49,608 bases of DNA from Gemmataceae bacterium (GCA_009692065.1 SHZY01000025.1:1-49608), one strand, 5' to 3'; counted from the stretch's first letter, positions 17,974 to 26,674 are shown. Numbers and translations are program-made. The notes: generated by a model from the letters alone, not told the origin.

Positions 17974-17993
17974 GCCAAACGAGGAACTTTCGG

Positions 17994-18431
17994 ATGGAAT
18001 TGCACGCCCTGAAGCTATCGCTGACCGAGCAGGATCTCAACGATATCTTGCGCAAGTATCTGCCCAAAAACCTCGACGTCGATGACCTGCGCGTCAAGTT
18101 CAGCGAGCAGGGCATTCATGTCGCCGGCATCTATCCGTTATTCTTTCCGGTGCGATTCGAGACGATCTGGGAAATCGGCGTCGAGCAGGGCCACGCGACC
18201 GCGCGACTCGCATCCTTCAAGGCGATGGGAGTGCCGGGCAACATCTTCAAGAGCGCCGTCGTCAAGATCGTCGAGAACATTGCCAAGCAGGAGAACTGGA
18301 TTCGCATCGTCGGCGACCGCTTCCTGGCCGACGTGGAGCTGGGCTGCTCGAAATACGCGGTGCTGGCCCATCTGCATCTCCGCTCGATCACCGTCAAGCC
18401 GGGTTCGCTGATGGTGGAAGCGGGGCATTGA
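17994..18431 (+). CDS. Hypothetical protein (145 aa)
   Basis: A cytoplasmic-looking protein with no signal peptide and a beta-rich middle. The pattern of alternating hydrophobics (IHVAGIYPLFFPVRFETIWEIGVEQGHATARL) resembles lipid-binding or SRPBCC/DUF2993-like barrels, but I cannot name a family. GAGGAA lies 8 bp before the ATG at 17994. The longer frame from 17862 crosses the palindrome and is rejected. It is convergent with the MatC-type transporter gene downstream. Confidence 0.6.
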   Translation: MELHALKLSLTEQDLNDILRKYLPKNLDVDDLRVKFSEQGIHVAGIYPLFFPVRFETIWEIGVEQGHATARLASFKAMGVPGNIFKSAVVKIVENIAKQENWIRIVGDRFLADVELGCSKYAVLAHLHLRSITVKPGSLMVEAGH

Positions 18432-18444
18432 TCCTGCCGCTTGG

Positions 18445-18481
18445 CGTTGAGCGCTCGCAGCTGCCTTGCGAGCGCTTAACG
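18445..18481. repeat. Inverted repeat, GTTGAGCGCTCGC family
   Basis: 15-bp arms at 18445-18459 and 18467-18481 with one wobble mismatch, between convergent genes, so possibly a bidirectional terminator. Related to the copy at 40825. Confidence 0.75.
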
Positions 18482-18489
18482 TGGAACGG

Positions 18490-19776
18490 CTAAATCCACA
18501 TCACCCCATACACCACATAACACCACACCGCCCCGACGCCGGCCATGGCCAAGCCCCAGGCGAGCACCCTAAGAAACAAACCTCGGCGATCTTCCTCCGC
18601 TCCCGCGCCCGCGATGCACAGGGCGCCGATCGTCGAGAGCGGCGATGAATCGACCAGGTGGCCAGCCACGATCACCGACAGAGCAAGCGCCAGCGGCGAG
18701 CTGCCGGGCAAGCGGAGGGCGACATCCTTCACCATCGGCAGAAACGCCGGCAGAACGACGCCGGAGGTGCTGCTGTAGACCGAGACGATCGCCGCCGTGA
18801 AGCCGAGGATCGCCGGCGCGGTGTCGGCCGAGGAGATCGTCACGACCAGCTCGGCGAACAACCTGGTGCCGCCAATTTTTTCGTTTTCCAGGAGCGCGGT
18901 GAGCACGTTGACGCCGCACACCATCAGGATCACGCTCCACGGCATGTCCTTGACGGCGGCCGTGTCGTCGGCCAACCCGGTCAGCGCGAGAATCACCGCA
19001 CATGCGAAAGCGCCCATGCCGACGTGGACGTTCCAGAAGATCACCGCGCCCATGAGCCCGATTATCAGCGCCACGGTCGCCCACTGACGCGGCGCGAGCC
19101 GGTCGTTCTGCGGCGGCTCCCCTTGGGCGCTCGCGCTCGGATCATAGCGGCGCCGAAAGAGAGCAACGCCGCCGAAGAGGATAAACGCCAGAATTGCGAC
19201 GGCGAAATTCGCGATGAGGTTGTGCAAGAAAATCGTCATGCCATGGCCGGACAGGCCGATCTTGTCCATTTGCGTCTCGGCGATGAGTCCCGTCGGTGCG
19301 ATCGGCGACAGCGCGCCGGCTATTGCGCCATGGCCGACGACGATGGTCATCAAGACGGCGGGGATTCTCGCCTTGGCGGCGATGGCCATCGCGGTCGGCG
19401 CCAAGAGCGCCGCCGCGGCGATGTTGCCTGCGCCAGCCGTCGCGAAGCCTGCACACAGAAGGAAGAACATCCACGGGATCAGGCCGACGTTGCCGCGACA
19501 CAAGCCGACGGCCGCGTGAGCGATCTTGTCAAGCGTGCCGTTGCGATGCGCTTGCGTGAAGAGCAAGCTGACGCCGGTGAGCGTCAGAAAGAGATCGACC
19601 GGGAAGCCGGCGAGGACATCCTTTTTGAGATCGAGATGCACCTCGTAGAGCGGGCTGACAAAAACACCGATCACCCAGGCGAGCGCAAGCGCCAGGAACC
19701 CCGGATGCACGCGATTGGTGCACGAGAGGACGATGACGACGGCGAGCGCGAGCAGCGATATCCACGCGAAGGTCAT
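18490..19776 (-). CDS. MatC-type dicarboxylate/anion transporter
   Basis: A 428-residue polytopic membrane protein with about 11-12 helices. The N-terminal half matches the MatC_N signature of dicarboxylate (malonate) carriers in the SLC13-like ion transporter superfamily: GFPVDLFLTLTGVSLLFTQA, then the Gly/Ala-rich FATAGAGNIAAAALLAPTAM and GHGAIAGALSPIAPTG. A matching C-terminal repeat has SVYSSTSGVVLPAFLP. Such carriers import small dicarboxylates using an ion gradient. It is the last gene of the minus-strand molybdenum-hydroxylase cluster, 28 bp after the MFS gene. That context suggests it moves the substrate or product of that enzyme, which is inference. Confidence 0.75.
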   Translation of the reverse strand: MTFAWISLLALAVVIVLSCTNRVHPGFLALALAWVIGVFVSPLYEVHLDLKKDVLAGFPVDLFLTLTGVSLLFTQAHRNGTLDKIAHAAVGLCRGNVGLIPWMFFLLCAGFATAGAGNIAAAALLAPTAMAIAAKARIPAVLMTIVVGHGAIAGALSPIAPTGLIAETQMDKIGLSGHGMTIFLHNLIANFAVAILAFILFGGVALFRRRYDPSASAQGEPPQNDRLAPRQWATVALIIGLMGAVIFWNVHVGMGAFACAVILALTGLADDTAAVKDMPWSVILMVCGVNVLTALLENEKIGGTRLFAELVVTISSADTAPAILGFTAAIVSVYSSTSGVVLPAFLPMVKDVALRLPGSSPLALALSVIVAGHLVDSSPLSTIGALCIAGAGAEEDRRGLFLRVLAWGLAMAGVGAVWCYVVYGVMWI

Positions 19777-19804
19777 GCGAATTCTTCATCAAGGAGCGCG
19801 CGGA

Positions 19805-21100
19805 TTAATGCTCGCTCGTAGCCATCGGCCGACGCGTCACCAGGCACACGATCACCGCCAGCGTCAGTAATCCTCCGGACAGATAAAACGCGTAGTCGAG
19901 GCTCTGCGTCTGGTCTTCGATGTAGCCGGCGATCTGCGGCGTGGCGAAGGCCAGGCCCCAGCCGAGGAAGACCAGGCCATAGTTGAAGCCGAGGTTTTTG
20001 GAGCCGAAGAAATCGGCCGTGAACGCGGGCAGAAGCGCCAGGCCGCCGCCGTACTGCCAGTAGGCGATGCCGACCACCAGGAAGAGCAGATACACGTTCT
20101 CGCTGCGCATGATCCAGGGCATGAGAAACAAGCAGGCGGCGGACACGGCGCCGTTGACGAGGTAGGCATTGGCCCGGCCGATGCGATCGGAGTACATGCC
20201 GGTGCCGACCCGGCCGATGGCATTGACCAAGCCGCCGTAGGAGGACAGGAGCCAGGCGTTGGCCGCCAGGAACGCGACATTCTGGGCCGTGTCGCCGAGC
20301 ATCTTGGTCGCGTTGCCGATCACCAGAAGGCCCGATTGCGCGGAGCCAAAGAACAGAAACACCAGGGCGTAGAACTGAGCGGTCCCGACCATCGCGGGCG
20401 CGGACCAATCGACGTGCGTTATCTGCGCCTTTTGGGGGGCGGTATTCGGTGGAGCGGGCGGGACGTAACCCGCCTCGGGCCAGGACAAAAGCTGGCCGGC
20501 GATGACGACGACGACGGCGAAGAAAATCCCGAGGCCGATGAAGCTGCCGGATATGCCGTACTCGTCGATCAAGTAGCGTGCGAGCGGCGAGATGTAAATC
20601 GCCGCCCCGCCGTAGCCGCCGACGACCAGGCCGACGATGAGTCCGCGTTGATGCGGGCCGAACCACTTGACGGCGGCCGGCGTGGTGGCGGCGTAGGCGA
20701 GCCCCATGCCGATGCCGCCCAGAATGCCGAAGCCGACGATCAGGCCAACATAGCTTTTCATGATCCCCACGAGGATGCAGCCGGCCGCGAGACACAAGCC
20801 GCCGCCGGTGGCGCCGATTTTCGGGTCGTAGCGATCCTGAATGCGCCCGCCGGCAATCATGGACAGGGCGAACACGAACCCGCAAATCGAATACGCCCAG
20901 GTCCCCTCCGCCTTGGTGAGATAGATCCACCCTGCATTGATGCCGGTCATTTCGGTGCCGGGCGGATGCGCGTCGCTGCCGATCAGGCTATTCTTCCACA
21001 CGTTCCACGCGTACAGAATGCCCAGGCACAGATTGATCGCCGTCCCCGCGAACGTGACGACCCAGGCACGCGGCGGAACTTTGTTGGAGGCTGAGCTCAT
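19805..21100 (-). CDS. OFA-family MFS transporter (oxalate/formate antiporter-like)
   Basis: A 431-residue 12-helix major facilitator. The opening GTAINLCLGILYAWNVWKNSL and the GGRIQDRYDPK loop after TM2 are typical of the OFA family, whose best-known member exchanges oxalate for formate. Residues KWFGPHQRGLIVGLVVGGYG (TM4-5) and the extended loop carrying PPAPPNTAPQ also fit. Its start lies 1 bp beyond the stop of the small membrane protein gene, so the two are almost certainly cotranscribed. The substrate is unknown; many OFA proteins carry monocarboxylates other than oxalate. Confidence 0.82.
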   Translation of the reverse strand: MSSASNKVPPRAWVVTFAGTAINLCLGILYAWNVWKNSLIGSDAHPPGTEMTGINAGWIYLTKAEGTWAYSICGFVFALSMIAGGRIQDRYDPKIGATGGGLCLAAGCILVGIMKSYVGLIVGFGILGGIGMGLAYAATTPAAVKWFGPHQRGLIVGLVVGGYGGAAIYISPLARYLIDEYGISGSFIGLGIFFAVVVVIAGQLLSWPEAGYVPPAPPNTAPQKAQITHVDWSAPAMVGTAQFYALVFLFFGSAQSGLLVIGNATKMLGDTAQNVAFLAANAWLLSSYGGLVNAIGRVGTGMYSDRIGRANAYLVNGAVSAACLFLMPWIMRSENVYLLFLVVGIAYWQYGGGLALLPAFTADFFGSKNLGFNYGLVFLGWGLAFATPQIAGYIEDQTQSLDYAFYLSGGLLTLAVIVCLVTRRPMATSEH

Positions 21101-21101
21101 G

Positions 21102-21476
21102 CTATTGCCGGCTCCAGTAAGGATGCTGCGGATAAACGAGATCGAACTGCGGCGATCCGGTGAAGTACCAGAGCACGATGAAGTGATGCATCAAATCTGA
21201 AATGAGCAGGCCGATACCGACGATCCATAACGAGTTTCGGAGGCCGAGCGGAAAACACCAGCCCAGGAGTATCAGAAAGATGCCAATGTAACCGTGATGG
21301 ACGCGCAGGCCGAGGGTGAAGTTGCCGATGGTGGCGGCGTCGCGCGTCGATTCGAGGCTAAAACCGAAACGCAGGAGGACCGTGATCGCTTCGATGAGGA
21401 TGGCGAGCGCGATGCCAAAGGTCAAGACCTTGCGGAAACTCAGCACGGCGCTGAACGCAAGTATCTTCTTGAGCAT
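21102..21476 (-). CDS. Small four-helix membrane protein
   Basis: A 124-residue protein with hydrophobic segments at about 14-36, 50-72 and 80-103 (GYIGIFLILLGWCFPLGL; SLWIVGIGLLISDLMHHFIVLWYF). The His pairs LRVHHGY and LMHHF could bind a metal or heme, which is only a thought. It sits between the FAD subunit of the molybdenum enzyme and the OFA transporter, and its stop is 1 bp from the transporter start, so it is probably part of the same operon. Possibly an accessory subunit or electron carrier. Family not recognised. Confidence 0.6.
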   Translation of the reverse strand: MLKKILAFSAVLSFRKVLTFGIALAILIEAITVLLRFGFSLESTRDAATIGNFTLGLRVHHGYIGIFLILLGWCFPLGLRNSLWIVGIGLLISDLMHHFIVLWYFTGSPQFDLVYPQHPYWSRQ

Positions 21477-21501
21477 CGCGGCGACCTCGGGAGAGGCTCA
21501 C

Positions 21502-21561
21502 GCAAAGGCGCAAAGCCGCCAAGAAGGACGCAATCTCTTCTTGGCGGCTTTGCGCCTTTGC
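21502..21561. repeat. Inverted repeat, GCAAAGGCGCAAAGCCGCC family
   Basis: Perfect 24-bp arms at 21502-21525 and 21538-21561 with a 12-nt loop, located within the molybdenum-hydroxylase cluster between the FAD-subunit gene and the small membrane protein gene. Its RNA hairpin could separate transcript segments. Confidence 0.9.
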
Positions 21562-21578
21562 AGAGGTTTTGTTTTTGT

Positions 21579-22583
21579 CTAGGCTTCCCAGTAGCGCGGC
21601 AGCCCGGCGGCGATCATCAGGGCGCGTTTGACGGCGACCTCGACGAGGCGGACTTTGTAGCCGTTCTGCGTCAACGGTTTCGCCCCTTCGACGGCGGCGC
21701 GACCGGCGGCGGTGGCGGTGGCGTCGGTGATGATGCGATTGTCCACCGCGCGGGCGGCGGCTTCCGCGATCACCGGCGTCGGGGCCACGTGCGAGAGGAC
21801 GATCTTCACCCCCGTCGCCTTTTCGCCATTGCGGCCGCCGCTGAAAGCCACGGCGACTTGCACGATCGGCCAATCGGATGATTGCCTTTGCCTGACCTCA
21901 TACGCGGCATTCGTCAGCCCGCGCACCGGAATTGTCACGCTGGTCATCAACTCGTTGGCGGCCAAGGTGTGCTCGCGCTCGGTGGGGCCGGTTGGGGCGA
22001 AGAAGAACTTTGCTAGCTCGACCGTGCGGCGGCGATTTTGCGGCCCAAGGATTTCCGCCGACGCGCCCAGTGCAATCAGGCCCGTCGCCAGCGTGGACGG
22101 CGACGCGAGGACGCAGCGATGGTTGGCCGTGAAGATGGCGTGGTACTTATTCTCGCCCTCGATGGCGCTGCAGCGCTGCCCGCCGCGCAAGAGGCACGGT
22201 GAGTGCTCATCGCGAAAGTACCAGCAGCGATTGCGCTGGCACAGGTTGCCGCCGAGCGTGCCCATGTTGCGAATCTGCGGCCCACCGATATCGCCCGCCG
22301 CCGCGGTGAGCGCGGGGAAGAGCCGGCGCAGGTCGGCATGATCGGCAATGCGCGCCAGCGTGACGCCGGCGCCCAAGGTGGCCGAGCGTTCGCCGACGAC
22401 AACCGTTTGCAACCCGGCGATGCCGTTGAGGCTGACAACGCGGCCAGGCTGGGCGACGTATTGCTTTTGCAGGGAGAGCAAGTCGGTGCCCCCCGCGAGC
22501 ATTTCGGTATTGCCCCAGCGCGCTTCGAGCAGCGTGACGGCTTGCTCGGGCGTGGTGGGACGGAAGTAGGTGAAGTTTTTCAT
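21579..22583 (-). CDS. Xanthine dehydrogenase-family FAD-binding subunit with extra Cys-rich insert
   Basis: A 334-residue medium-type subunit of a molybdenum hydroxylase, which passes electrons from the Fe-S clusters through FAD. LAGGTDLL (29-36) is the FAD pyrophosphate loop and GTLGGN (108-113) the second FAD motif, and a CO-dehydrogenase C-terminal domain follows. After GTLGGN comes an insert with Cys115, 120, 130, 138 and later 157 (CQRNRCWYFRDE, CLLRGGQRC). This recalls the extra [4Fe-4S]-carrying loop of the 4-hydroxybenzoyl-CoA reductase beta subunit. The ATG at 22583 begins MKNFTYFRP; the longer frame from 22634 passes through an inverted repeat. It lies in a cluster with the other two subunits. 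Confidence 0.85.
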   Translation of the reverse strand: MKNFTYFRPTTPEQAVTLLEARWGNTEMLAGGTDLLSLQKQYVAQPGRVVSLNGIAGLQTVVVGERSATLGAGVTLARIADHADLRRLFPALTAAAGDIGGPQIRNMGTLGGNLCQRNRCWYFRDEHSPCLLRGGQRCSAIEGENKYHAIFTANHRCVLASPSTLATGLIALGASAEILGPQNRRRTVELAKFFFAPTGPTEREHTLAANELMTSVTIPVRGLTNAAYEVRQRQSSDWPIVQVAVAFSGGRNGEKATGVKIVLSHVAPTPVIAEAAARAVDNRIITDATATAAGRAAVEGAKPLTQNGYKVRLVEVAVKRALMIAAGLPRYWEA

Positions 22584-22597
22584 CGTAATACTGCCTC

Positions 22598-22658
22598 CAT
22601 ATAGCCCGCCATTTATGGCGGGTTTGACGATCACCCGCCATAAATGGCGGGCTATATG
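22598..22658. repeat. Inverted repeat, GCCCGCCATTTATGGCGGG family, copy 2
   Basis: Perfect 26-bp arms at 22598-22623 and 22633-22658. It lies between the FAD-subunit and molybdopterin-subunit genes. Close relative of the repeat at 10320. Confidence 0.9.
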
Positions 22659-22661
22659 ATG

Positions 22662-24899
22662 TTAAGGATTCCCCGCCCGCCGATTGGCCAGCGCCGCCAG
22701 CACGCGTTCCGGCGTGAACGGAGCGATGGGAACGCGGACGCCGATGGCATTGAAGATCGCGTTGCCGACGGCGGCGGCGGTGGCAATGGTCGGCGGCTCG
22801 CCGATGCCGATGACGCCGCGCTCCGGCATGTCGTGCATGTGGACCTGGATCGGCGGCATGTCGGCAATGCCGGCGAGCTTGTAAAACTCCATGTCGGCGT
22901 TGACCTGCCGGCCGGTGACGCGATCGAAGATACACTCTTCGTAGAGGGCGTAGTTGAGCCCCATGATGACGCCGCCGGCGACTTGCGATTCGCAGGCCAG
23001 CTTGTTGATGATCAGACCGCAATCCTGCACCGCCCAGAACTTCGAGCAGGTGACGATGCCGGTCTCGGTGTCAACCTTGACCTCGGCAATTTGCACGCCG
23101 CCGACTCCCTGATTGGTGAGCCGGGTGGTCCACTCTTCACGCAGGGGAGCGCTATTCTGCAATTCCTTCGTCGTCGGCCAATCGGCGTTGGCCTGCACGT
23201 TCGGCACGCCCAGCTGAGAGCAGGCATCGCGGAAAGGGATACGCTGATTGTTGGCCGCGTTGACAACAACGCCCGGCGCGATCGACAGTTGATTGCGCTG
23301 CACGTTGAGCCGGCCGGCGAGCGCGGTCAGGAAGGCGTCGCGCGCCGTTTCCGCCGCTTTCAAGATTGCCGGCGACGTGCCCGGCGCGGTCGTCGAGCCG
23401 CCGGACGGAGTCGAGGGGCCAAACGAGCTGTCGCCCAAGGTCACCGTGATATCGGTCGGCTGCAAGCCAAGGACATCGGCGATGATGATGGCCATCAGCG
23501 TGCGCTGCGCGGTGCCGAGGTCCTGCGATGAGGATTGGGCGAGGACGGTGCCGTTGGCGTTGATGGTGACGCGGGTCGGATTGGGCCCGCGTCCGCCGCC
23601 GCCCCAGGTGTGGAGCGCCATGCCCATGCCGCTCTTGATGGTGCCCTTTTGTGCGCCGGGCACATGCCAATCGCGGTCCCAGTTGCACATTTTGCGGATG
23701 ATGGCGATCTCCGCGCGATAGATGCTGCCCCGCTGTGCGATGTAACCGCGCGGGTTGGTCTTTGCCTCAGCGACATCGTCGGGCGGCAGGTTTGCCAGAC
23801 GCATCGTCATGGGGTTGACGTTGAGCCGGGCGGCCAAGTCATCGATCGCTAGTTCGGTCAGGATGCTGTTCTGCGGATGGTTCGGTGCGCGCATGGCCCG
23901 CGCAGTTTGGATGTTGGTGCGAACCACACGGTGGAGCCGTTTGATGTTGGGAACGGCCGGTCCGTAGACATACGGAAGAATCGCGAAGCTCACGGTTGCA
24001 CCGCGGCTGACGCCGCCGGTGCCGTAGCAATCGACTTCGAACGCCTGAATGCGTCCTTCCTTCGTGCCGCCGATCTTGACGTTGCCAAAGGCTGATGGCC
24101 GAATGCCACCGACGGTGACTTCCTCGGCGCGATCGAGCATGAGCTTGACCGCCTGGCGCGTGGTGCGGGCCAATTCGGCCGCGGCGATGCCCTGGATGTC
24201 GGGGCCGAACTTGCTGCCGAACCCGCCGCCCATGTAGTTGGTGATGCACTTCACTTCGCCCGGCTTCATCTTGAAGTGGACACGCAGTCCTTCGGCCGTG
24301 TTGGGCACGGCTTGCGTGGAGGCCCACACGGTCAGGTTTTCCTGTTTGTCGTCCCACTCGGCAACAAGGCCGTGCGATTCGAGGCACTGGTGCGAGATCA
24401 CGCCGACGCCGTAGTCGGCTTGAACCGTGGCGGCGGTTCCGGCAAAAGCGTTCTCGAAATTGTCGGTCGTGAAATCGCCGCCGGCATTGACGTTGGTGAC
24501 GCCAGCGCCGCCGGTGGTGTTCGTAGTCGAGCGCAGTGAGTCGGCTTCCTTCACCTGGTGGGCCAGCACGTTGTACTCGACGCGAATGGCGCGCAGGCAG
24601 TCGTCCGCGTGCTCTTCGGTGTCGGCGGCCACGGCGATGATCTCGTCGCCGGCGAAGAAGACCTCTGCGCCCGCCTTCTTGATGAGATAGAACGCGCGGA
24701 ACCCGGCAACCTTCTCGGCCGCGGCAGTGTCAAGGGTCTTGATGGTGGCATGGGCGTGCGGCGAGCGCAGGATGCGCGCGTGCAGCATGCGAGGGCGGTT
24801 GATGTCGAAGCTGTATTTGGCGCGTCCGGTGGCCTTCTCGTTGCCGTCCAGACGCTGCACCCGAGTGCCGATCACTCGGCGAGTAGTTGGCCATGGCAT
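22662..24899 (-). CDS. Xanthine dehydrogenase/aldehyde oxidase-family molybdopterin-binding subunit
   Basis: The 745-residue catalytic large subunit hydroxylates a heteroaromatic, aldehyde or related carbon using water at a molybdenum-pyranopterin centre. Visible motifs are an N-terminal a/b hammerhead domain (RLDGNEKATGRAKYS), HQCLESHG, the cofactor loop GGGFGSKFG (about 226-234), MRAPNHPQ, SSSQDLGTAQRT, and the catalytic glutamate E701 in GIGEPP. The substrate-specifying residues do not match xanthine dehydrogenase in any way I can read, so the substrate is open; isoquinoline- or aldehyde-type enzymes are equally possible. GGGGGAAC precedes the ATG. It starts 3 bp after the 2Fe-2S subunit stop and so is translationally coupled. 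Confidence 0.88.
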   Translation of the reverse strand: MPWPTTRRVIGTRVQRLDGNEKATGRAKYSFDINRPRMLHARILRSPHAHATIKTLDTAAAEKVAGFRAFYLIKKAGAEVFFAGDEIIAVAADTEEHADDCLRAIRVEYNVLAHQVKEADSLRSTTNTTGGAGVTNVNAGGDFTTDNFENAFAGTAATVQADYGVGVISHQCLESHGLVAEWDDKQENLTVWASTQAVPNTAEGLRVHFKMKPGEVKCITNYMGGGFGSKFGPDIQGIAAAELARTTRQAVKLMLDRAEEVTVGGIRPSAFGNVKIGGTKEGRIQAFEVDCYGTGGVSRGATVSFAILPYVYGPAVPNIKRLHRVVRTNIQTARAMRAPNHPQNSILTELAIDDLAARLNVNPMTMRLANLPPDDVAEAKTNPRGYIAQRGSIYRAEIAIIRKMCNWDRDWHVPGAQKGTIKSGMGMALHTWGGGGRGPNPTRVTINANGTVLAQSSSQDLGTAQRTLMAIIIADVLGLQPTDITVTLGDSSFGPSTPSGGSTTAPGTSPAILKAAETARDAFLTALAGRLNVQRNQLSIAPGVVVNAANNQRIPFRDACSQLGVPNVQANADWPTTKELQNSAPLREEWTTRLTNQGVGGVQIAEVKVDTETGIVTCSKFWAVQDCGLIINKLACESQVAGGVIMGLNYALYEECIFDRVTGRQVNADMEFYKLAGIADMPPIQVHMHDMPERGVIGIGEPPTIATAAAVGNAIFNAIGVRVPIAPFTPERVLAALANRRAGNP

Positions 24900-24902
24900 G
24901 GT

Positions 24903-25532
24903 TCAGTTCCCCCTTTTCGTGTTGCAAAGGGCATAAATCGCATCCCGCATTTGTTCGTAGGTGCCGCAGCGGCAGATGTTTCCTTGGAGGCCCTTTTCGA
25001 CCTGGGCGGGCGCCGCCTGCGGATTGGCGTCAAGTACCGCCTTCATCGCGACGACGAAGCCCGGCGTGCAGAACCCGCACTGCTGCGCGTCCGCCCGAAC
25101 GAACGCGGCCGGCACCGCATCGAGCTTGCCGTCGTTGTACAGGCTCTCGGCCGTGCGAATCTGCCTGCCCTGCGCTTCGATCGCAAGCACCGTGCAAGCG
25201 TAGACGACCTTGCCGTCGAGCATGACGGTGCAGGCGCCGCAGGTGGCGCGGTCGCACACGCGTTTGCAGCCCGTGACGTCGAGGTAATTGCGCAGAGCAT
25301 CAAGCAGCGTGACGCGCGGCTCGATGGAGGTCTGCACATCGCGGCCGTTGACGTTGAGCGTGATCTTGACGGCGTTGGGTCCGATGCCGCCGCCGGTCCC
25401 GGGCTGCAATTCCGCAGCTGGCGATTCCATGGTGGCCGCGCCGGCAAGTGCCGTGGCGGCGACGACGGCGCCGGTTTCTTGCAGGAAATCACGCCGCGAC
25501 GGGCCCGATTCCAGAGTTTCATGATCGTGCAT
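24903..25532 (-). CDS. 2Fe-2S subunit of molybdenum hydroxylase with Tat signal
   Basis: A 209-residue small subunit with a twin-arginine signal (SRRDFLQ at 12-18, then a hydrophobic alanine-rich stretch 21-33). The first [2Fe-2S] site is plant-ferredoxin-like, with Cys93, 98, 101 and 113. The second, all-helical site has Cys152, 155, 187 and 189 (QCGFC, ICRCG). It shuttles electrons from molybdenum to FAD. The Tat signal implies the whole enzyme is exported folded, with the large subunits carried along. The ATG at 25532 has GGAGG 8 bp upstream. It is the first gene of the cluster and starts after a region containing the tsaE 3' end. Confidence 0.88.
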   Translation of the reverse strand: MHDHETLESGPSRRDFLQETGAVVAATALAGAATMESPAAELQPGTGGGIGPNAVKITLNVNGRDVQTSIEPRVTLLDALRNYLDVTGCKRVCDRATCGACTVMLDGKVVYACTVLAIEAQGRQIRTAESLYNDGKLDAVPAAFVRADAQQCGFCTPGFVVAMKAVLDANPQAAPAQVEKGLQGNICRCGTYEQMRDAIYALCNTKRGN

Positions 25533-25683
25533 GCGATGCCCTCCGTTGAAATACTTCCGCGCGGGTTTGCCGCGAAAGGGTTCCGGATGAAAGTACGCCG
25601 ATTGTAAAGGGTGGAAAGGGCCGGTCAAGCACTTTGTGGAATATTTCTTTTTTGAAAGGACGATCCCACGGGTGCGGAGTACC

Positions 25684-26151
25684 TCACCCGTGGACTTCTT
25701 GGGCCACGGCTTCATATCGTGGTCCGATCCCCGTGATCTCAAACCGCCGCATCTGCGCGCCGGTGATCGTGATGCGAATCTCCAGCCGCTCGCTTGGCAG
25801 ACACGCGGGCACCTTGTCGGCCCACTCGATCAGGCAGACGCCGTCGCCTTGAAAATATTCGTGTACGCCCAGGTCTGCGAAAGCCGCTTCGCTCGGAAGC
25901 CGATAGGCGTCGAAGTGGTAGATCGGCAAGCGTGCGTCGTATTCCTGGATGAGGACAAACGTCGGGCTGGTGACCACATCCGGATTGGCGATGCCGAGCC
26001 CTTGCGCGATGGCGCGAACGAAATGCGTCTTGCCCGCCCCGAGCGAGCCGATCAGCGCCACCACCGCACCGGGGAAGAGATGCTGCGCGAGCCGTCGGCC
26101 CAGCGTTTCCGTCTCGGCAAGGCTCTGTACATCGATGACGATGGGGTTCAT
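25684..26151 (-). CDS. tsaE: tRNA threonylcarbamoyladenosine biosynthesis ATPase TsaE
   Basis: TsaE is a small ATPase working with TsaB, TsaD and TsaC in making t6A37 on ANN-decoding tRNAs. The 155-residue protein has Walker A GSLGAGKT (35-42), the conserved TSPTFVL, HFDAYRL and IEWADKV. The ATG at 26151 (MNPIVID) is chosen; the longer frame to 26331 crosses the downstream end of the lipoprotein gene. The stop falls in a short inverted repeat (CCACGGGTG/CACCCGTGG, 25667-25694). The neighbours are unrelated. Confidence 0.9.
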   Translation of the reverse strand: MNPIVIDVQSLAETETLGRRLAQHLFPGAVVALIGSLGAGKTHFVRAIAQGLGIANPDVVTSPTFVLIQEYDARLPIYHFDAYRLPSEAAFADLGVHEYFQGDGVCLIEWADKVPACLPSERLEIRITITGAQMRRFEITGIGPRYEAVAQEVHG

Positions 26152-26168
26152 GAACTTGGGATCGTAAG

Positions 26169-26197
26169 CCCAGGGACGAGTGAAACGAGTCCCTGGG
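26169..26197. repeat. Short inverted repeat
   Basis: CCCAGGGAC (26169-26177) and GTCCCTGGG (26189-26197) around an 11-nt loop, between the lipoprotein gene and tsaE on the minus strand. Confidence 0.6.
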
Positions 26198-26206
26198 ATC
26201 AAGGGG

Positions 26207-26635
26207 CTATTTCTTCTCGTCAACCTTCTCCTGCGCCCGCAACTCGCGCACACGCTGGTTGATGCGCTGCATCGCTTCGTTGGCCTGCGGCGCGTTCTTG
26301 GCGTGGGCGGCTTCAAGTAATTTGGTTGCATCTTTGCGGAGCAGATCGGACTCCGTTTCCACCTTCGATTTGAACGCTTCCGGAATTTGCGTGGTCTTTG
26401 GCAACAGACGGGCGGTTTGTTCGAGGCGCTGAGCCGCCTGCTCCAGGTCGAGCCAAGCGTCCACGTAGAAGGCGTCGAGAGCGGAACTGGCCTGGCCGCG
26501 GGCCCGGTTTACCATGTCGGAATACGCCAGGGGGGCCGTATTCTCCGGCAAAGGGTTGGCCCCCTCACGCTCGATCACCCGGCAACCGGCCAGCGCTGCG
26601 AGCAACATGAGCCCAACACAGGATGCGCGTACCAT
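26207..26635 (-). CDS. Lipoprotein, helical, unknown function
   Basis: A 142-residue protein with a lipoprotein signal (MVRASCVGLMLLAALAGC; lipobox LAGC with Cys18). The rest is Ala/Glu/Gln-rich helix, probably a short coiled coil (LEQAAQRLEQTARLL; EAMQRINQRVRELRAQEKV). GAGGTGG lies just before the ATG at 26635. It is probably anchored in a membrane facing the periplasm. Downstream is tsaE and upstream another small lipoprotein on the same strand. No enzymatic motif. Confidence 0.72.
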   Translation of the reverse strand: MVRASCVGLMLLAALAGCRVIEREGANPLPENTAPLAYSDMVNRARGQASSALDAFYVDAWLDLEQAAQRLEQTARLLPKTTQIPEAFKSKVETESDLLRKDATKLLEAAHAKNAPQANEAMQRINQRVRELRAQEKVDEKK

Positions 26636-26674
26636 AATCCACCTCGGATCGATCGGCCGAGACACCCATGCGCA

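Noticed and set aside
18658-19821. 387-codon plus-strand frame opposite the MatC-type transporter
   Set aside because: Highly charged shadow of a transmembrane coding sequence.
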